NCBI GenBank assembly: GCA_963739235.1
Contig: CAVTZY010000032.1
Span: forward strand, 124,001-188,000
DNA length: 64,000 nt
Direction: 5' to 3'
Source of the DNA: JAFNAG01 sp963739235
Lineage (GTDB): Bacteria > Acidobacteriota > UBA6911
Shown: positions 27,012 through 35,706 of the stretch, piece after piece
Layout of the letters: every line of letters starts with the position of its first letter
How positions within the stretch are numbered: the stretch's first letter is position 1
The notes under the pieces: model-generated
Told to the model about the DNA's origin: nothing
Database searches by the model: none
Seen by the model: the letters and a program-made list of their open reading frames with translations, nothing else
Position numbers and translations under genes: made by a program

Positions 27012-29333
27012 ATGCGCGATGCGAAAACTCCTGTCAGCGGCGAGACACGCCGGGAATTCTTTAAACGGACTTTGGCTGCCACAGCGGCGATAGCCGCCGT
27101 CGAAAGCGGTCCGGCTCTCAATGTCGTGGCGGACGGTCCGCCGGGCACACCGGTGGACTTGCCCTGGTGGCGACGCACGCTGCGCTGGGCGCAGACGAAT
27201 ATTACCGAGATCGACCCGACGCGCTACGACTTAGCCTGGTGGCGCCGGCACTGGAAGCGAACGCAGACTCAGGGGGTAATCATCAACGCGGGGGGCATCT
27301 TTGCCTATTACCCCAGCCGGTTTCCCCTGCATCACCGCGCCGCCTACCTCGGCGACCGCGATCTCTACGGCGAACTGGCCCGTGCGGCCCATGATGACGG
27401 GCTGGCGGTCCTCGCGCGCATGGATTCGAACCGCACCCACGAGGATTTCTATCGTGCTCACCCCGACTGGTTCGCCGCGGATGCGGCGGGCCGGCCCTAC
27501 CGCGCTGGTGAGTTCTACGTCACCTGCATCAATGGCCCTTACTACGAGGAGTTCCTTCCGGACGTACTCCGCGAGATCATCGAGCGCTCTCACCCGGAAG
27601 GATTCACAGACAACAGTTGGAGCGGGCTCGGCCGCGGCAGCATCTGCTATTGTGCAAATTGCGCAAAAAGATTCCACGATCGGACGGGCCAGGCCCTGCC
27701 TCGTATGAAGAATTGGGACGATCCGGTGTATCGTGAATGGATCAATTGGAACTACGCGCGCCGCCTTGAAATCTGGGATTTGAACAATCGTACCACCAGG
27801 GCCGCCGGCGGAGCGGACTGCCTGTGGGTGGGGATGAACAGCGGGTCGGTGGCGAGCCAGAGCCAGGAGTTCCGGGATTACAAGGCGATTTGCGAGCGCG
27901 CCGAAATTATCATGCTCGATCACCAGGCCCGCTCCGACTCCCTCGGATTCCAGGACAACGGCGTTGCGGGCAAGATCATTCACGGGCTGCTCGGTTGGGA
28001 GAAGCTCATTCCCGAAAGCATGGCGATGTATCAGCAGGGCCGGCCTGTGTTTCGCCTCGCCAGCAAGCCGGAACCGGAGGCGCGGCTTTGGGTCCTGGAG
28101 GGATTCGCCGCCGGCATTCAGCCCTGGTGGCATCATGTCGGCGCATATCATGAAGACCGGCGTATGTATCGCACCATTGAGCCGCTGAATCGCTGGCACA
28201 AGGATAACGAAGCCCGGCTGATCAACCGCGTGCCGGTGGCCACGGCCGGCATCGTCTGGTCGCAACAGAATACCGATTTCTATGGGAGGGACAATCCCCA
28301 GGAACTCGTGGACCTGCCGTTTCGCGGCTTCGTGAACGCCCTTGTCCGTGCGCGCATTCCATGGCTGCCGGTGCATGCGGATCACATCGGCCGCGACGCG
28401 ACAAAACTAACGGTGCTGGTATTGCCCAACCTGGCGGCGATGTCTGAAAATCAGTGTGAGAGCGTCCGGCGCTTCGCCCGACGGGGAGGTAGCCTCGTCA
28501 TCACCGGCGAGAGCAGCCTTTTCACGGAAATCGGCGAAGCGAGACCGGACTTCGGACTTGCAGACATCCTTGGCTCTCACCTGCCTGCCGGGCGGCCGCG
28601 AGTGGACTGGAGCGCCAGGATCAGGCATGCAGCCGAAACCAGTCACTCTTATCTGCGCCTTGCGCCGGAATTGCGTGCGCGGGTCTACGGCCCTGAGACC
28701 GGCGCCGAACCGGCGATAACCGGCGAACGCCACCCTATCCTGCGCGGTTTCGACGAGACGGATATCCTGCCCTTTGGCGGCACTCTGGAAATGCTCGACC
28801 TCGACGCCGGGTGCGTCGTGCCGGCAACGTTCATCCCCGCATTCCCAACTAATCCACCGGAGACAGCTTGGATGGTTGAGCCGAGCACGAAGATTCCGGC
28901 GTTGATCGTGCGCACGAACCTGGAACAAGCGCGCATCGTATACATGCCCGCGGATCTCGACCGCCGCTTTGCCCGGGACAACCTGCCCGACCACGGCACC
29001 CTGCTGGCGCAAGCCGTTCGCTGGGCCGCAAAAGATGAACTGCCGCTGGCGGTAGAGGGCCCTGGCTTCATTGATTGCCACTTGTATCGCCAGGCTGGCC
29101 GGCAGGTTTTACATATGGTCAATCTGACCAACGCCGGCACGTGGCGCGCGCCGGTGCACGAACTCATCCCGATCGGCCCCCTGCAAGTGCAAGTGAAACT
29201 GCCTGACGGTGTCCGAAGCGCAAGTGTTCTCTCGCTGGTTACCGGTCGAAAGCTGGCATCGACAACGGAGAACGGCCGCGTGAGTTTCGTAGTGAGATCA
29301 CTCCTGGATCACGAGGTGACACTCATCGGATGA
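27012..29333 (+). CDS. Tat-exported glycoside-hydrolase-like protein (GHL6 / beta-galactosidase-like)
   Basis: About 773 residues. A twin-arginine signal (ETRREFFKRTLAATAAIAAV) directs export folded. An alpha/beta barrel-like part (about 50-400) has GVIINAGGIFAYYPSRFPLH, DGLAVLARMDSNRTHEDFYR, HPEGFTDNSWSGLGRGSICY and a CxxC pair (CYCANC). It is followed by a glutamine-amidotransferase-like / beta-galactosidase trimerisation-type domain (LTVLVLPNLAAMSENQCESV, RRGGSLVITGESSL) and a C-terminal beta domain. This arrangement fits hypothetical glycosyl hydrolase family GHL6; the substrate is unknown. The start at ATG 27012 is chosen because upstream sequence looks intergenic. It follows the TRAP operon, so uptake of a sugar acid is conceivable. 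Confidence 0.7.
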   Translation: MRDAKTPVSGETRREFFKRTLAATAAIAAVESGPALNVVADGPPGTPVDLPWWRRTLRWAQTNITEIDPTRYDLAWWRRHWKRTQTQGVIINAGGIFAYYPSRFPLHHRAAYLGDRDLYGELARAAHDDGLAVLARMDSNRTHEDFYRAHPDWFAADAAGRPYRAGEFYVTCINGPYYEEFLPDVLREIIERSHPEGFTDNSWSGLGRGSICYCANCAKRFHDRTGQALPRMKNWDDPVYREWINWNYARRLEIWDLNNRTTRAAGGADCLWVGMNSGSVASQSQEFRDYKAICERAEIIMLDHQARSDSLGFQDNGVAGKIIHGLLGWEKLIPESMAMYQQGRPVFRLASKPEPEARLWVLEGFAAGIQPWWHHVGAYHEDRRMYRTIEPLNRWHKDNEARLINRVPVATAGIVWSQQNTDFYGRDNPQELVDLPFRGFVNALVRARIPWLPVHADHIGRDATKLTVLVLPNLAAMSENQCESVRRFARRGGSLVITGESSLFTEIGEARPDFGLADILGSHLPAGRPRVDWSARIRHAAETSHSYLRLAPELRARVYGPETGAEPAITGERHPILRGFDETDILPFGGTLEMLDLDAGCVVPATFIPAFPTNPPETAWMVEPSTKIPALIVRTNLEQARIVYMPADLDRRFARDNLPDHGTLLAQAVRWAAKDELPLAVEGPGFIDCHLYRQAGRQVLHMVNLTNAGTWRAPVHELIPIGPLQVQVKLPDGVRSASVLSLVTGRKLASTTENGRVSFVVRSLLDHEVTLIG

Positions 29334-29417
29334 TGGCAGATTCCGGGGACAGGCTGCTAAAACGGGATGAGCCGTCGAGTTACCCGATACTGGTGGTAAC
29401 ACCCATCGTCCTCTACC

Positions 29418-30548
29418 TTACCTTCCATAGTTGAAGTCTCGAATCGGCGCTTGCGCAAGACCAAGAAACCTCCACCTCCGACGAATTTTCGCTTGGGACC
29501 GAATTGGCGGCAGCCGATTCGGTACCAGCGCTACTTTGACGCGGCCGACTGCCAGTTTGGCCTCAACCCCGGGTTTCGAGGTGAAGTCGCAATCGTGGAG
29601 ATTTTCCGCCTTCCAGCGCATTGCCATGTAGATGCGGTTGCGCCCGCTTGGGTGATCGAAAAACAGAAACTCCTCGAGCCGCGTCGGGCTGAGCTTGCGG
29701 TATTCGCCCAACATGAAATCCACGTGCGCTTCGGCATCGGGCTGGCGCGCGGCGTTCAGTCCGAACATGTCGGCCTCGATCTCCTCCATCCGGGTATAAC
29801 TGTTGGTGACCGGCGTGAGCAGGAAGGAGAAAATCGATGCCAGCAGCACCACCAGGGGAATGACCGCGATGTCGCCGACACCCCGTATGCCCCACCGCAT
29901 GCCCCATCGGGCCAGGGTCTTTTCGAGCGCCCAACGAAGATAGACAAAGAAAAGTACGATGACGATGCTGAGGAACATGATCCCTTTATACGCATGATTC
30001 AGCACGTAATGGCCGATTTCGTGGCCCAGGACGGCGAGCACTTCGGGCAGCGTGCACCGGTTCAGAAGATTGTCGTTCAATGATATCCGCTCCGTATTCA
30101 GGAACCCGCTGACGTTTGCGCTCACCCGCTTCGACTGCTTGGAGGCATCGAACCAATAGACATCGCTCGCAGGCACTCCGTTCGCATGCGCCAAGCTCAG
30201 AATGGGAATGCGGATCTGCGGATCCTCCAGCTTCTTGTAGCTATTGAACAGCGGCGCGATATACACCGGCGAAATCAAGATCACGAACATTAAAAACACG
30301 ACCGCAAAGATCGCACTCCATACCCACCAGGTCCGTTGCAGTTTGCGCACGATCCCGAAGAGAACTATCACCGCGATCCCGCCCAGGACCAGCCCCACCG
30401 TGTTTCCGATCAGGTATTCCCGGAACCACCCCGCAATGGTCAGATTCATGAGCCAGTACTTCCGCTCGCGGAAGTATGACTCATAAACTCCCATAGGGAA
30501 CGTGAGCATGAGGGTCAGAATGGTGTACATGGCGAAATAGAAAAACAT
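29418..30548 (-). CDS. M48 (STE24-type) zinc endopeptidase, N-terminally truncated
   Basis: An integral membrane metalloprotease. 376 residues: membrane helices, the zinc motif HEIGH within EVLAVLGHEIGHYVLNHAYK, the third ligand region SYTRMEEIEADMFGL, and the STE24-type patterns SPVYIAPLFNSYKKLEDP and ERISLNDNLL. Family members are usually 410-430 residues and start with about 70-100 more residues holding the first membrane helices; here the frame begins at FYFAMYTILTLMLTFPMGVY with a TAA two codons upstream (30552-30554). It abuts head-to-head a kinase gene that also lacks its start. Likely inactive or misassembled. Confidence 0.78.
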   Translation of the reverse strand: MFFYFAMYTILTLMLTFPMGVYESYFRERKYWLMNLTIAGWFREYLIGNTVGLVLGGIAVIVLFGIVRKLQRTWWVWSAIFAVVFLMFVILISPVYIAPLFNSYKKLEDPQIRIPILSLAHANGVPASDVYWFDASKQSKRVSANVSGFLNTERISLNDNLLNRCTLPEVLAVLGHEIGHYVLNHAYKGIMFLSIVIVLFFVYLRWALEKTLARWGMRWGIRGVGDIAVIPLVVLLASIFSFLLTPVTNSYTRMEEIEADMFGLNAARQPDAEAHVDFMLGEYRKLSPTRLEEFLFFDHPSGRNRIYMAMRWKAENLHDCDFTSKPGVEAKLAVGRVKVALVPNRLPPIRSQAKIRRRWRFLGLAQAPIRDFNYGR

Positions 30549-30553
30549 CAGTT

Positions 30554-33500
30554 ATGGCGGTGCTCGGCTTCTCCGGGTCCGTGGAAGGAATTGACTCTCG
30601 CAGCCAGCGAGTTCTCGCCGAAATTCGGCCCGTGCCAGAGACACCATGGTTCCTCGTCGCTGAAATAAATCGGGATGAGATTTATGCACCGCTTTATCGG
30701 TTGGCCTGGTTGGCACTGGCGATCATGATCATCCTTACAGGCGCATCAGGTCTGGTCGCGGGGCTGGTGTGGAAGGCGCGCGAATCCGGCTATGCGCAGC
30801 GGGAACTGGCCGTGGAACGCCAGCGCCTGGCTCTGGCGGAGCGCGTCAATCACCTGATGAAGAGTGCCCGCGATGCCATCATCCTGACCGACGAAAAGGA
30901 ACGGATCCTTGAAGTCAATGATCGGATGCTCGAACTCTATGGATATTCACGGGATGAACTGAGGGACCTGAAAGTGCCCCAATTGCGCGCACCCGAAACC
31001 CGCGCCGAGTTTCCGCAGCAGATGAAGTGGCTTGCGTCACAGGGGCATGCCGAGTACGAGACTCTGGCCCGGCGCAAGGACGGCTCCCCATTTCCCGTGG
31101 ACATCAGCGCCAGCGCCCTCGAGATCAATGGTGAGCGTGTGCGGTTGAGCATCATCCGCGACATCACTCAGCGCAAGGCTCACGAGCGCGAGATCGAGCG
31201 CTGGACGGGGCTGTACGCCACGCTCAGCCAGATCATCCAGTGCATCGTCCGGGTCCAGTCACGCAAGGAATTGTTCCAGAAGGTTTGCCGGATTGCATCC
31301 GAGCACTCCGGCTTCAAGGTCGTCTGGATCGGCTGGCTCGACCGCGAGACGCATGCAGTCGTTCCCGTCGGTCAGGCCGGGGACAGCGCGGGCTATGTGG
31401 ACGGAATCGAAGTCTACGCCGATGAACGGCCAGAGGGCCGCGGTGCCATAGGCACCTGCATCCGGGAGGACCGCACCTGCATCTTCAATGATATTCTGAA
31501 CAAAAGGCTCGAACTCCCCTGGCATGATGTCGCCGCCGCTCACGGTCTTCGATCCGCAGCGGCGATGCCGATCCACTTCAACGGCGAGGTTTGCGGCGCA
31601 TTCACGGTGTACGCCGGTGAGCCGAACGTTTTTCAGGATAAAGAAGTAGCTTTGCTCGAAAAGGCCGCCGTGGATATTTCTTTTGCCCTGAGCAATCTCG
31701 ATCGGGAGGAAAAGCGGCGCCGGGCCGAGGAGGCTTTGCAGGTCAGCGAGCAGCGGTTTCGCGACGTCAGTGATGCCAGCGGCGAGTTCATTTGGGAAAT
31801 CGACAGGCATGGCCGTTTCACTTACGTCAGCGAGCGCGTGGAGGCCCTGCTGGGATATCGTCCCGACGAAATCCTCGGACGCCGGTCGTTTGAGTTTTCG
31901 GACAAGGAGGATCGCCGCAGGCAGACGGCGTTTCTACCCGATATCACCCAGGACCGGGCCCGTTTTCGCGACTTTGAGCACTGCATCCTCTCCAAATCCG
32001 GACGCCCGATCTGGCTGAGTGCCACAGGAATTCCGATCGTCGCCCCCGCAGGAGAACTGCTTGGATTTCGCGGCGCGTCGCAGGACATCACGGAGCGCAA
32101 GCAGATGGAGGCAGAACGGGAGATCACCGTCCGGCTGCTCCGCCTCCTGAATACTCCCAACACCCTCCAGGAACTGATGCCCGAGGTTACGCTGCTGCTG
32201 CAGGAGTGGTCCGGCTGTGAGGCCGTGGGCATCCGGCTCCATGATGACGACGACTTCCCCTACACTGAAACCAGGGGCTTTCCTCCGAAATTCGTCCGAA
32301 TGGAAAACCAGCTCTGCCTCCTCGATATGAGCGGCCGACTGGTTCGCGATGACTGCGGCAATACGGTGCTGGAATGCATGTGCGGCAATGTCTTGTGCGG
32401 ACGATTCGATCCCAGCAAGCCCTTCTTCACTGCGCGCGGCAGCTTCTGGTCGAATTGCACCACGGACCTGCTCGCCAGCACGACCGACGCCGACCGGCAG
32501 GCGCGCACGCGCAACCGGTGCAACGGCGAGGGCTACGAATCGGTGGCCCTCATTGCACTGCGCACCGGCACTGCCGTGCACGGGCTGTTGCAGTTCAACG
32601 ATCACCGGAAAAGCCGGTTCACTCCGGAACGCATCGCCATTCTGGAGCGCCTCGCAGACAATCTGGCCCATGCCGTCGCGCACCGCCAGGGCCAGGAAAA
32701 CCTGTGGGAGATCGAGGAGCAGCATCGTATCGCCCTCGAGGCTGCCGATCTCGGCACCTGGAAGCATAATTTTACCGGCGGCACAGTCCATTTCGACGCG
32801 CGCGGTCGCGCCCATCTCGGCTTTGAACATGACGAGGTGCCCTTTGAGCAAGTGATGGCGCGCGTGCACCCTGACGATGCCGGTCAGCTGGAATCAGTGC
32901 TTGCTGCCGCCCATGCCCCGGCAACCAGCACCGGACGCTACTCGACAGAGATCCGCATAGTGCATCCGGATGATGCCATCCGGTGGCTGGCGATGCAGGC
33001 GCATGTCCACTTTGAGGGGGAAGGCGCGGCCCGAGTTCCCATTCTGGAAGTGGGCACGACCCAGGATGTCACCGAGAGCAAAGCAGCGGAACAGGCGTTG
33101 AAGGCCAGCGAGGAGCGCTACCGCCAGGCACAAAAAATGGAAGCCATCGGCCAGTTGTCAGGCGGCGTAGCCCATGATTTTAACAACATTCTGACCGTGA
33201 TTGAGGGCAACGCAAAGATCCTGGCTTCGCCGGACACCGTTGCTAAGGAGATCCAGGAGTCCGCCGCGGAGATCAGCGATGCGGCCAAACGAGCGGGCAA
33301 TCTCACCCGCCAGTTGCTGATGTTCAGCCGCCGCCAGACCATGCAGCTGCGCGATCTGGACCTGAATGAACTGGTGGCGCACACGGCCAAGATGCTGCAG
33401 CGCATCCTGGGCGAGGATATCCGGATCCAGCTCCGTTTCGCTCCCAGGCCGTTGCTCCTCCATGCGGATGCCGGCATGATGGATCAGATCCTCTTGAACC

Positions 33501-34285
33501 TGGCAGTCAACTCCAGAGACGCCATGCCGAAAGGAGGACAGCTCCTTTTCGAAACGGCCGAGGTGGATATCGACGAAGAGGCAGCCGCCCATGAATCAGG
33601 TCAAGCCATGCCCGGGGCGTACGCCTGCCTGACCGTCAGCGACAGCGGGAGTGGAATTCCCCCGGAGTTCCTCCCCAGGATCTTCGAACCATTTTTCACG
33701 ACCAAGGAGGTCGGCAAGGGCACGGGCCTCGGTTTGGCGACCGTATTCGGCATTGTCCAGCAGCATCATGGCTGGATCGGGGTCACGAGTGAGGTCGGGC
33801 TGGGGACGATATTTCGGATCCACCTCCCACGGCTGGCGGCAACAACCAAGCCCAAATTCGAATCGTCAGCCTTGTCTTCCATGCGAGGCAATAACGAAAC
33901 CATCCTGGTGGTGGAAGACGAACTGCCGCTCCGCGTCCTGGTGCGCAGGATTTTGTCGCGGTTCGGTTATCGCATCCTCGAGGCCGGCTCGGGTCCGGAC
34001 GCCCTGCAACAGTGGGAGCTGCACAGAGATGAAATCCAGCTTCTGTTCACCGATGTGGTCATACCGGACGGATTGACCGGCATAGAGCTGGCCGAACGTT
34101 TTCTCAAAGACAGGCCCGACTTGAAGGTCATCTACACGAGCGGCTATAGTGCAGATCTGGCGGGTAAGGAAATGCCCGATGGGAGGGGATTCACCTTCCT
34201 GGCCAAGCCGTATGAGCCTGACCGGCTGGCCGAGGAGATACGGGCATGCCTTAATCCCGACTATGCGTTGCATCGCCGGAATTGA
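30554..34285 (+). CDS. Multi-PAS/GAF hybrid histidine kinase, N-terminally truncated
   Basis: 1243 residues. The start is the tail of a periplasmic Cache-type sensor (EGIDSRSQRVLAEIRPVPET, PWFLVAEINRDEIYAPLYRL), one membrane helix (about 55-78), PAS (95-215), GAF (220-385; VCRIASEHSGFKVVWIGWLD), PAS (395-515), a divergent GAF with many Cys (520-715; CGNTVLECMCGNVLCGRFDP), PAS (720-850), HisKA (EAIGQLSGGVAHDFNNILTV), HATPase (LNLAVNSRDAMPKGGQ, FEPFFTTKEVGKGTGLGLAT) and a receiver (ETILVVEDELPLRVLVRRIL, Asp in LLFTDVVIPDGLTG). The sensor start that should precede residue 1 is missing. The cysteines of the second GAF (CMCGNVLCG) suggest a metal or redox site (inference). Confidence 0.85.
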   Translation: MAVLGFSGSVEGIDSRSQRVLAEIRPVPETPWFLVAEINRDEIYAPLYRLAWLALAIMIILTGASGLVAGLVWKARESGYAQRELAVERQRLALAERVNHLMKSARDAIILTDEKERILEVNDRMLELYGYSRDELRDLKVPQLRAPETRAEFPQQMKWLASQGHAEYETLARRKDGSPFPVDISASALEINGERVRLSIIRDITQRKAHEREIERWTGLYATLSQIIQCIVRVQSRKELFQKVCRIASEHSGFKVVWIGWLDRETHAVVPVGQAGDSAGYVDGIEVYADERPEGRGAIGTCIREDRTCIFNDILNKRLELPWHDVAAAHGLRSAAAMPIHFNGEVCGAFTVYAGEPNVFQDKEVALLEKAAVDISFALSNLDREEKRRRAEEALQVSEQRFRDVSDASGEFIWEIDRHGRFTYVSERVEALLGYRPDEILGRRSFEFSDKEDRRRQTAFLPDITQDRARFRDFEHCILSKSGRPIWLSATGIPIVAPAGELLGFRGASQDITERKQMEAEREITVRLLRLLNTPNTLQELMPEVTLLLQEWSGCEAVGIRLHDDDDFPYTETRGFPPKFVRMENQLCLLDMSGRLVRDDCGNTVLECMCGNVLCGRFDPSKPFFTARGSFWSNCTTDLLASTTDADRQARTRNRCNGEGYESVALIALRTGTAVHGLLQFNDHRKSRFTPERIAILERLADNLAHAVAHRQGQENLWEIEEQHRIALEAADLGTWKHNFTGGTVHFDARGRAHLGFEHDEVPFEQVMARVHPDDAGQLESVLAAAHAPATSTGRYSTEIRIVHPDDAIRWLAMQAHVHFEGEGAARVPILEVGTTQDVTESKAAEQALKASEERYRQAQKMEAIGQLSGGVAHDFNNILTVIEGNAKILASPDTVAKEIQESAAEISDAAKRAGNLTRQLLMFSRRQTMQLRDLDLNELVAHTAKMLQRILGEDIRIQLRFAPRPLLLHADAGMMDQILLNLAVNSRDAMPKGGQLLFETAEVDIDEEAAAHESGQAMPGAYACLTVSDSGSGIPPEFLPRIFEPFFTTKEVGKGTGLGLATVFGIVQQHHGWIGVTSEVGLGTIFRIHLPRLAATTKPKFESSALSSMRGNNETILVVEDELPLRVLVRRILSRFGYRILEAGSGPDALQQWELHRDEIQLLFTDVVIPDGLTGIELAERFLKDRPDLKVIYTSGYSADLAGKEMPDGRGFTFLAKPYEPDRLAEEIRACLNPDYALHRRN

Positions 34286-34308
34286 CGCCGAAAAAACAAG
34301 GGGCGCAC

Positions 34309-35020
34309 CTATTTCCTTGTGAAAGAAGATATTTGTGCCCCGTTGATCTTCCACCAGATGAAATCGTAGGCTTCGGGCGCGAGCCGCTCTTTCAGCGAAA
34401 AAACGAAGTTCCGCTCGCCGCCGAATTCGCCTTCGACGCGCTCCATTGAAGTAAGCCTCAGCTGGTACGGCCCCGGTGGTCCCGATCGAGGAGATGTCCT
34501 GGTAGCGCCAGATGCGCGAGTCCTTCGGCGCATCTGTTTTGTAGACGACGTACTGCTCGGCAATCTCCAGCGTTCCCTGCGTGCCGCCGAATCCACGCAG
34601 GTGTTTGACCGGGATCGTGAATTTCGGGGCGATCTCCGGCGGGATGAGCGCTGAAACCACCGGCCGTTTGAGCTTTGCCTGAAGTTGGGTCCAGAGCGCT
34701 GGCGTTATTTCGCCCGAGGTGATTTCGAAGCGATAGAACAGGTCTTTACCGAGTTTCCACTTACTATCCTCATATGTGAGGATCGTAAGTTCCTTGGGGC
34801 TGAGCAGGCCGAGTTGCTGGATGTCCTCATATTTCCAGGTGCGTGCGTTCTTCTTTTCCTTGGCTCGGTACTCAATCCCAGTTTCGCCGAAAATCAATTC
34901 TCCTGTCCGGTCCCGGAGCAGACGATCGTGCCGGACAGGAAACCGCACTTCTTGTGCCCGGAGTGCAGAGCAAACGAGCAGCAATCCTCCAAACCACAAA
35001 CTCAAACCAACTCTTTTCAT
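34309..35020 (-). CDS. Exported protein of unknown function, one frameshift
   Basis: About 236 residues after repair. A signal peptide (MKRVGLSLWFGGLLLVCSAL, cut after RAQ) is followed by two similar repeats built on [E]-Y-R/VVYKTD and K-x-x-R-x-W-[R/K]-Y-[E/Q]-D-I: AKEKKNARTWKYEDIQQLGL near residue 55 and APKDSRIWRYQDISSIG near residue 165. One frame ends in GTTGAVPAEAYFNG; the other continues PPGPYQLRLTSMERVEGEFG to AYDFIWWKINGAQISSF. Removing one base near 34487 joins them. I know no named family; the repeat looks like a PH-like beta domain. It lies at the 3' end of the metal-efflux operon. Confidence 0.65.
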
Positions 35021-35138
35021 AAAACACCTCGATATGAACCAGTCAGGAGAAGAACCGGATGCAATGGGCTCCTTTTCTTTGGTATCCCAGCATTCGATTC
35101 GGATCGGGTTGCCTAATCTGTCTCCCTGCCCTGACTCC

Positions 35139-35666
35139 CTATTGATTCTTCAGCTGGCGCGCAACGCTTTGCCTGGCTTCCTCAAAGCTGATGATCTGGC
35201 CGCCATGCTTTTGACGCACCATTTCAGCATCTTCGCGCCGGGCGAACGCAAGCAGGCTCGGCATGCATCGGTCGTACTCCATTTTCTGATAGGCACCTTC
35301 ATCGGACCGGAAACCAGTATCGGAACAGCACTCCATGATGTCCGACCCTTCGAGATATATCGCATCGGCGGCCCGGACCGGTTTTTTGGAGGTGAAATCG
35401 ACCGCCTCGAGAGCCCGCCCGCCGTTTTGGATGACCGCGGCCAGCCCGCAACGCGGGCAACAAGTAGCATTCACCGAGCCATCCGGCCGCGCGATCTTGA
35501 ATGCGGTCTCGGTGTGGATGACCCGTTTGCACACCTCACAAACCGGTTTCCCACCGGCAATCCTACCCGCCCAGACAAAGTAACCGAGCAGGGCCGCCAC
35601 GCAGATCACGGCCACTCCGAAGAACGCTCCGGTCTTCGAATGCCGCGATGAGGTATCTTCCGCCAT
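35139..35666 (-). CDS. Membrane-anchored Cys-rich (CxxC) protein of the metal efflux operon, NosL-like
   Basis: 175 residues from the ATG at 35666, chosen for its GGAGG site over an in-frame ATG further up. One N-terminal membrane helix (GAFFGVAVICVAALLGYFVW), then a soluble part with KPVCEVCKRVIHTETAFKIA, NATCCPRCGLAAVIQNGG, DIMECCSDTGF and MEYDRCMPSLLAFARREDAE. The paired CxxC and the final 'quality of item' segment resemble NosL-type copper chaperones, but sequence alone does not fix the family. It starts 40 bases after cusA, so a periplasm-facing metal chaperone is a fair inference. Confidence 0.65.
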   Translation of the reverse strand: MAEDTSSRHSKTGAFFGVAVICVAALLGYFVWAGRIAGGKPVCEVCKRVIHTETAFKIARPDGSVNATCCPRCGLAAVIQNGGRALEAVDFTSKKPVRAADAIYLEGSDIMECCSDTGFRSDEGAYQKMEYDRCMPSLLAFARREDAEMVRQKHGGQIISFEEARQSVARQLKNQ

Positions 35667-35706
35667 TTTGGCCTCCTTCATGATCCCAGGAGATTCGTTG
35701 CCCATA

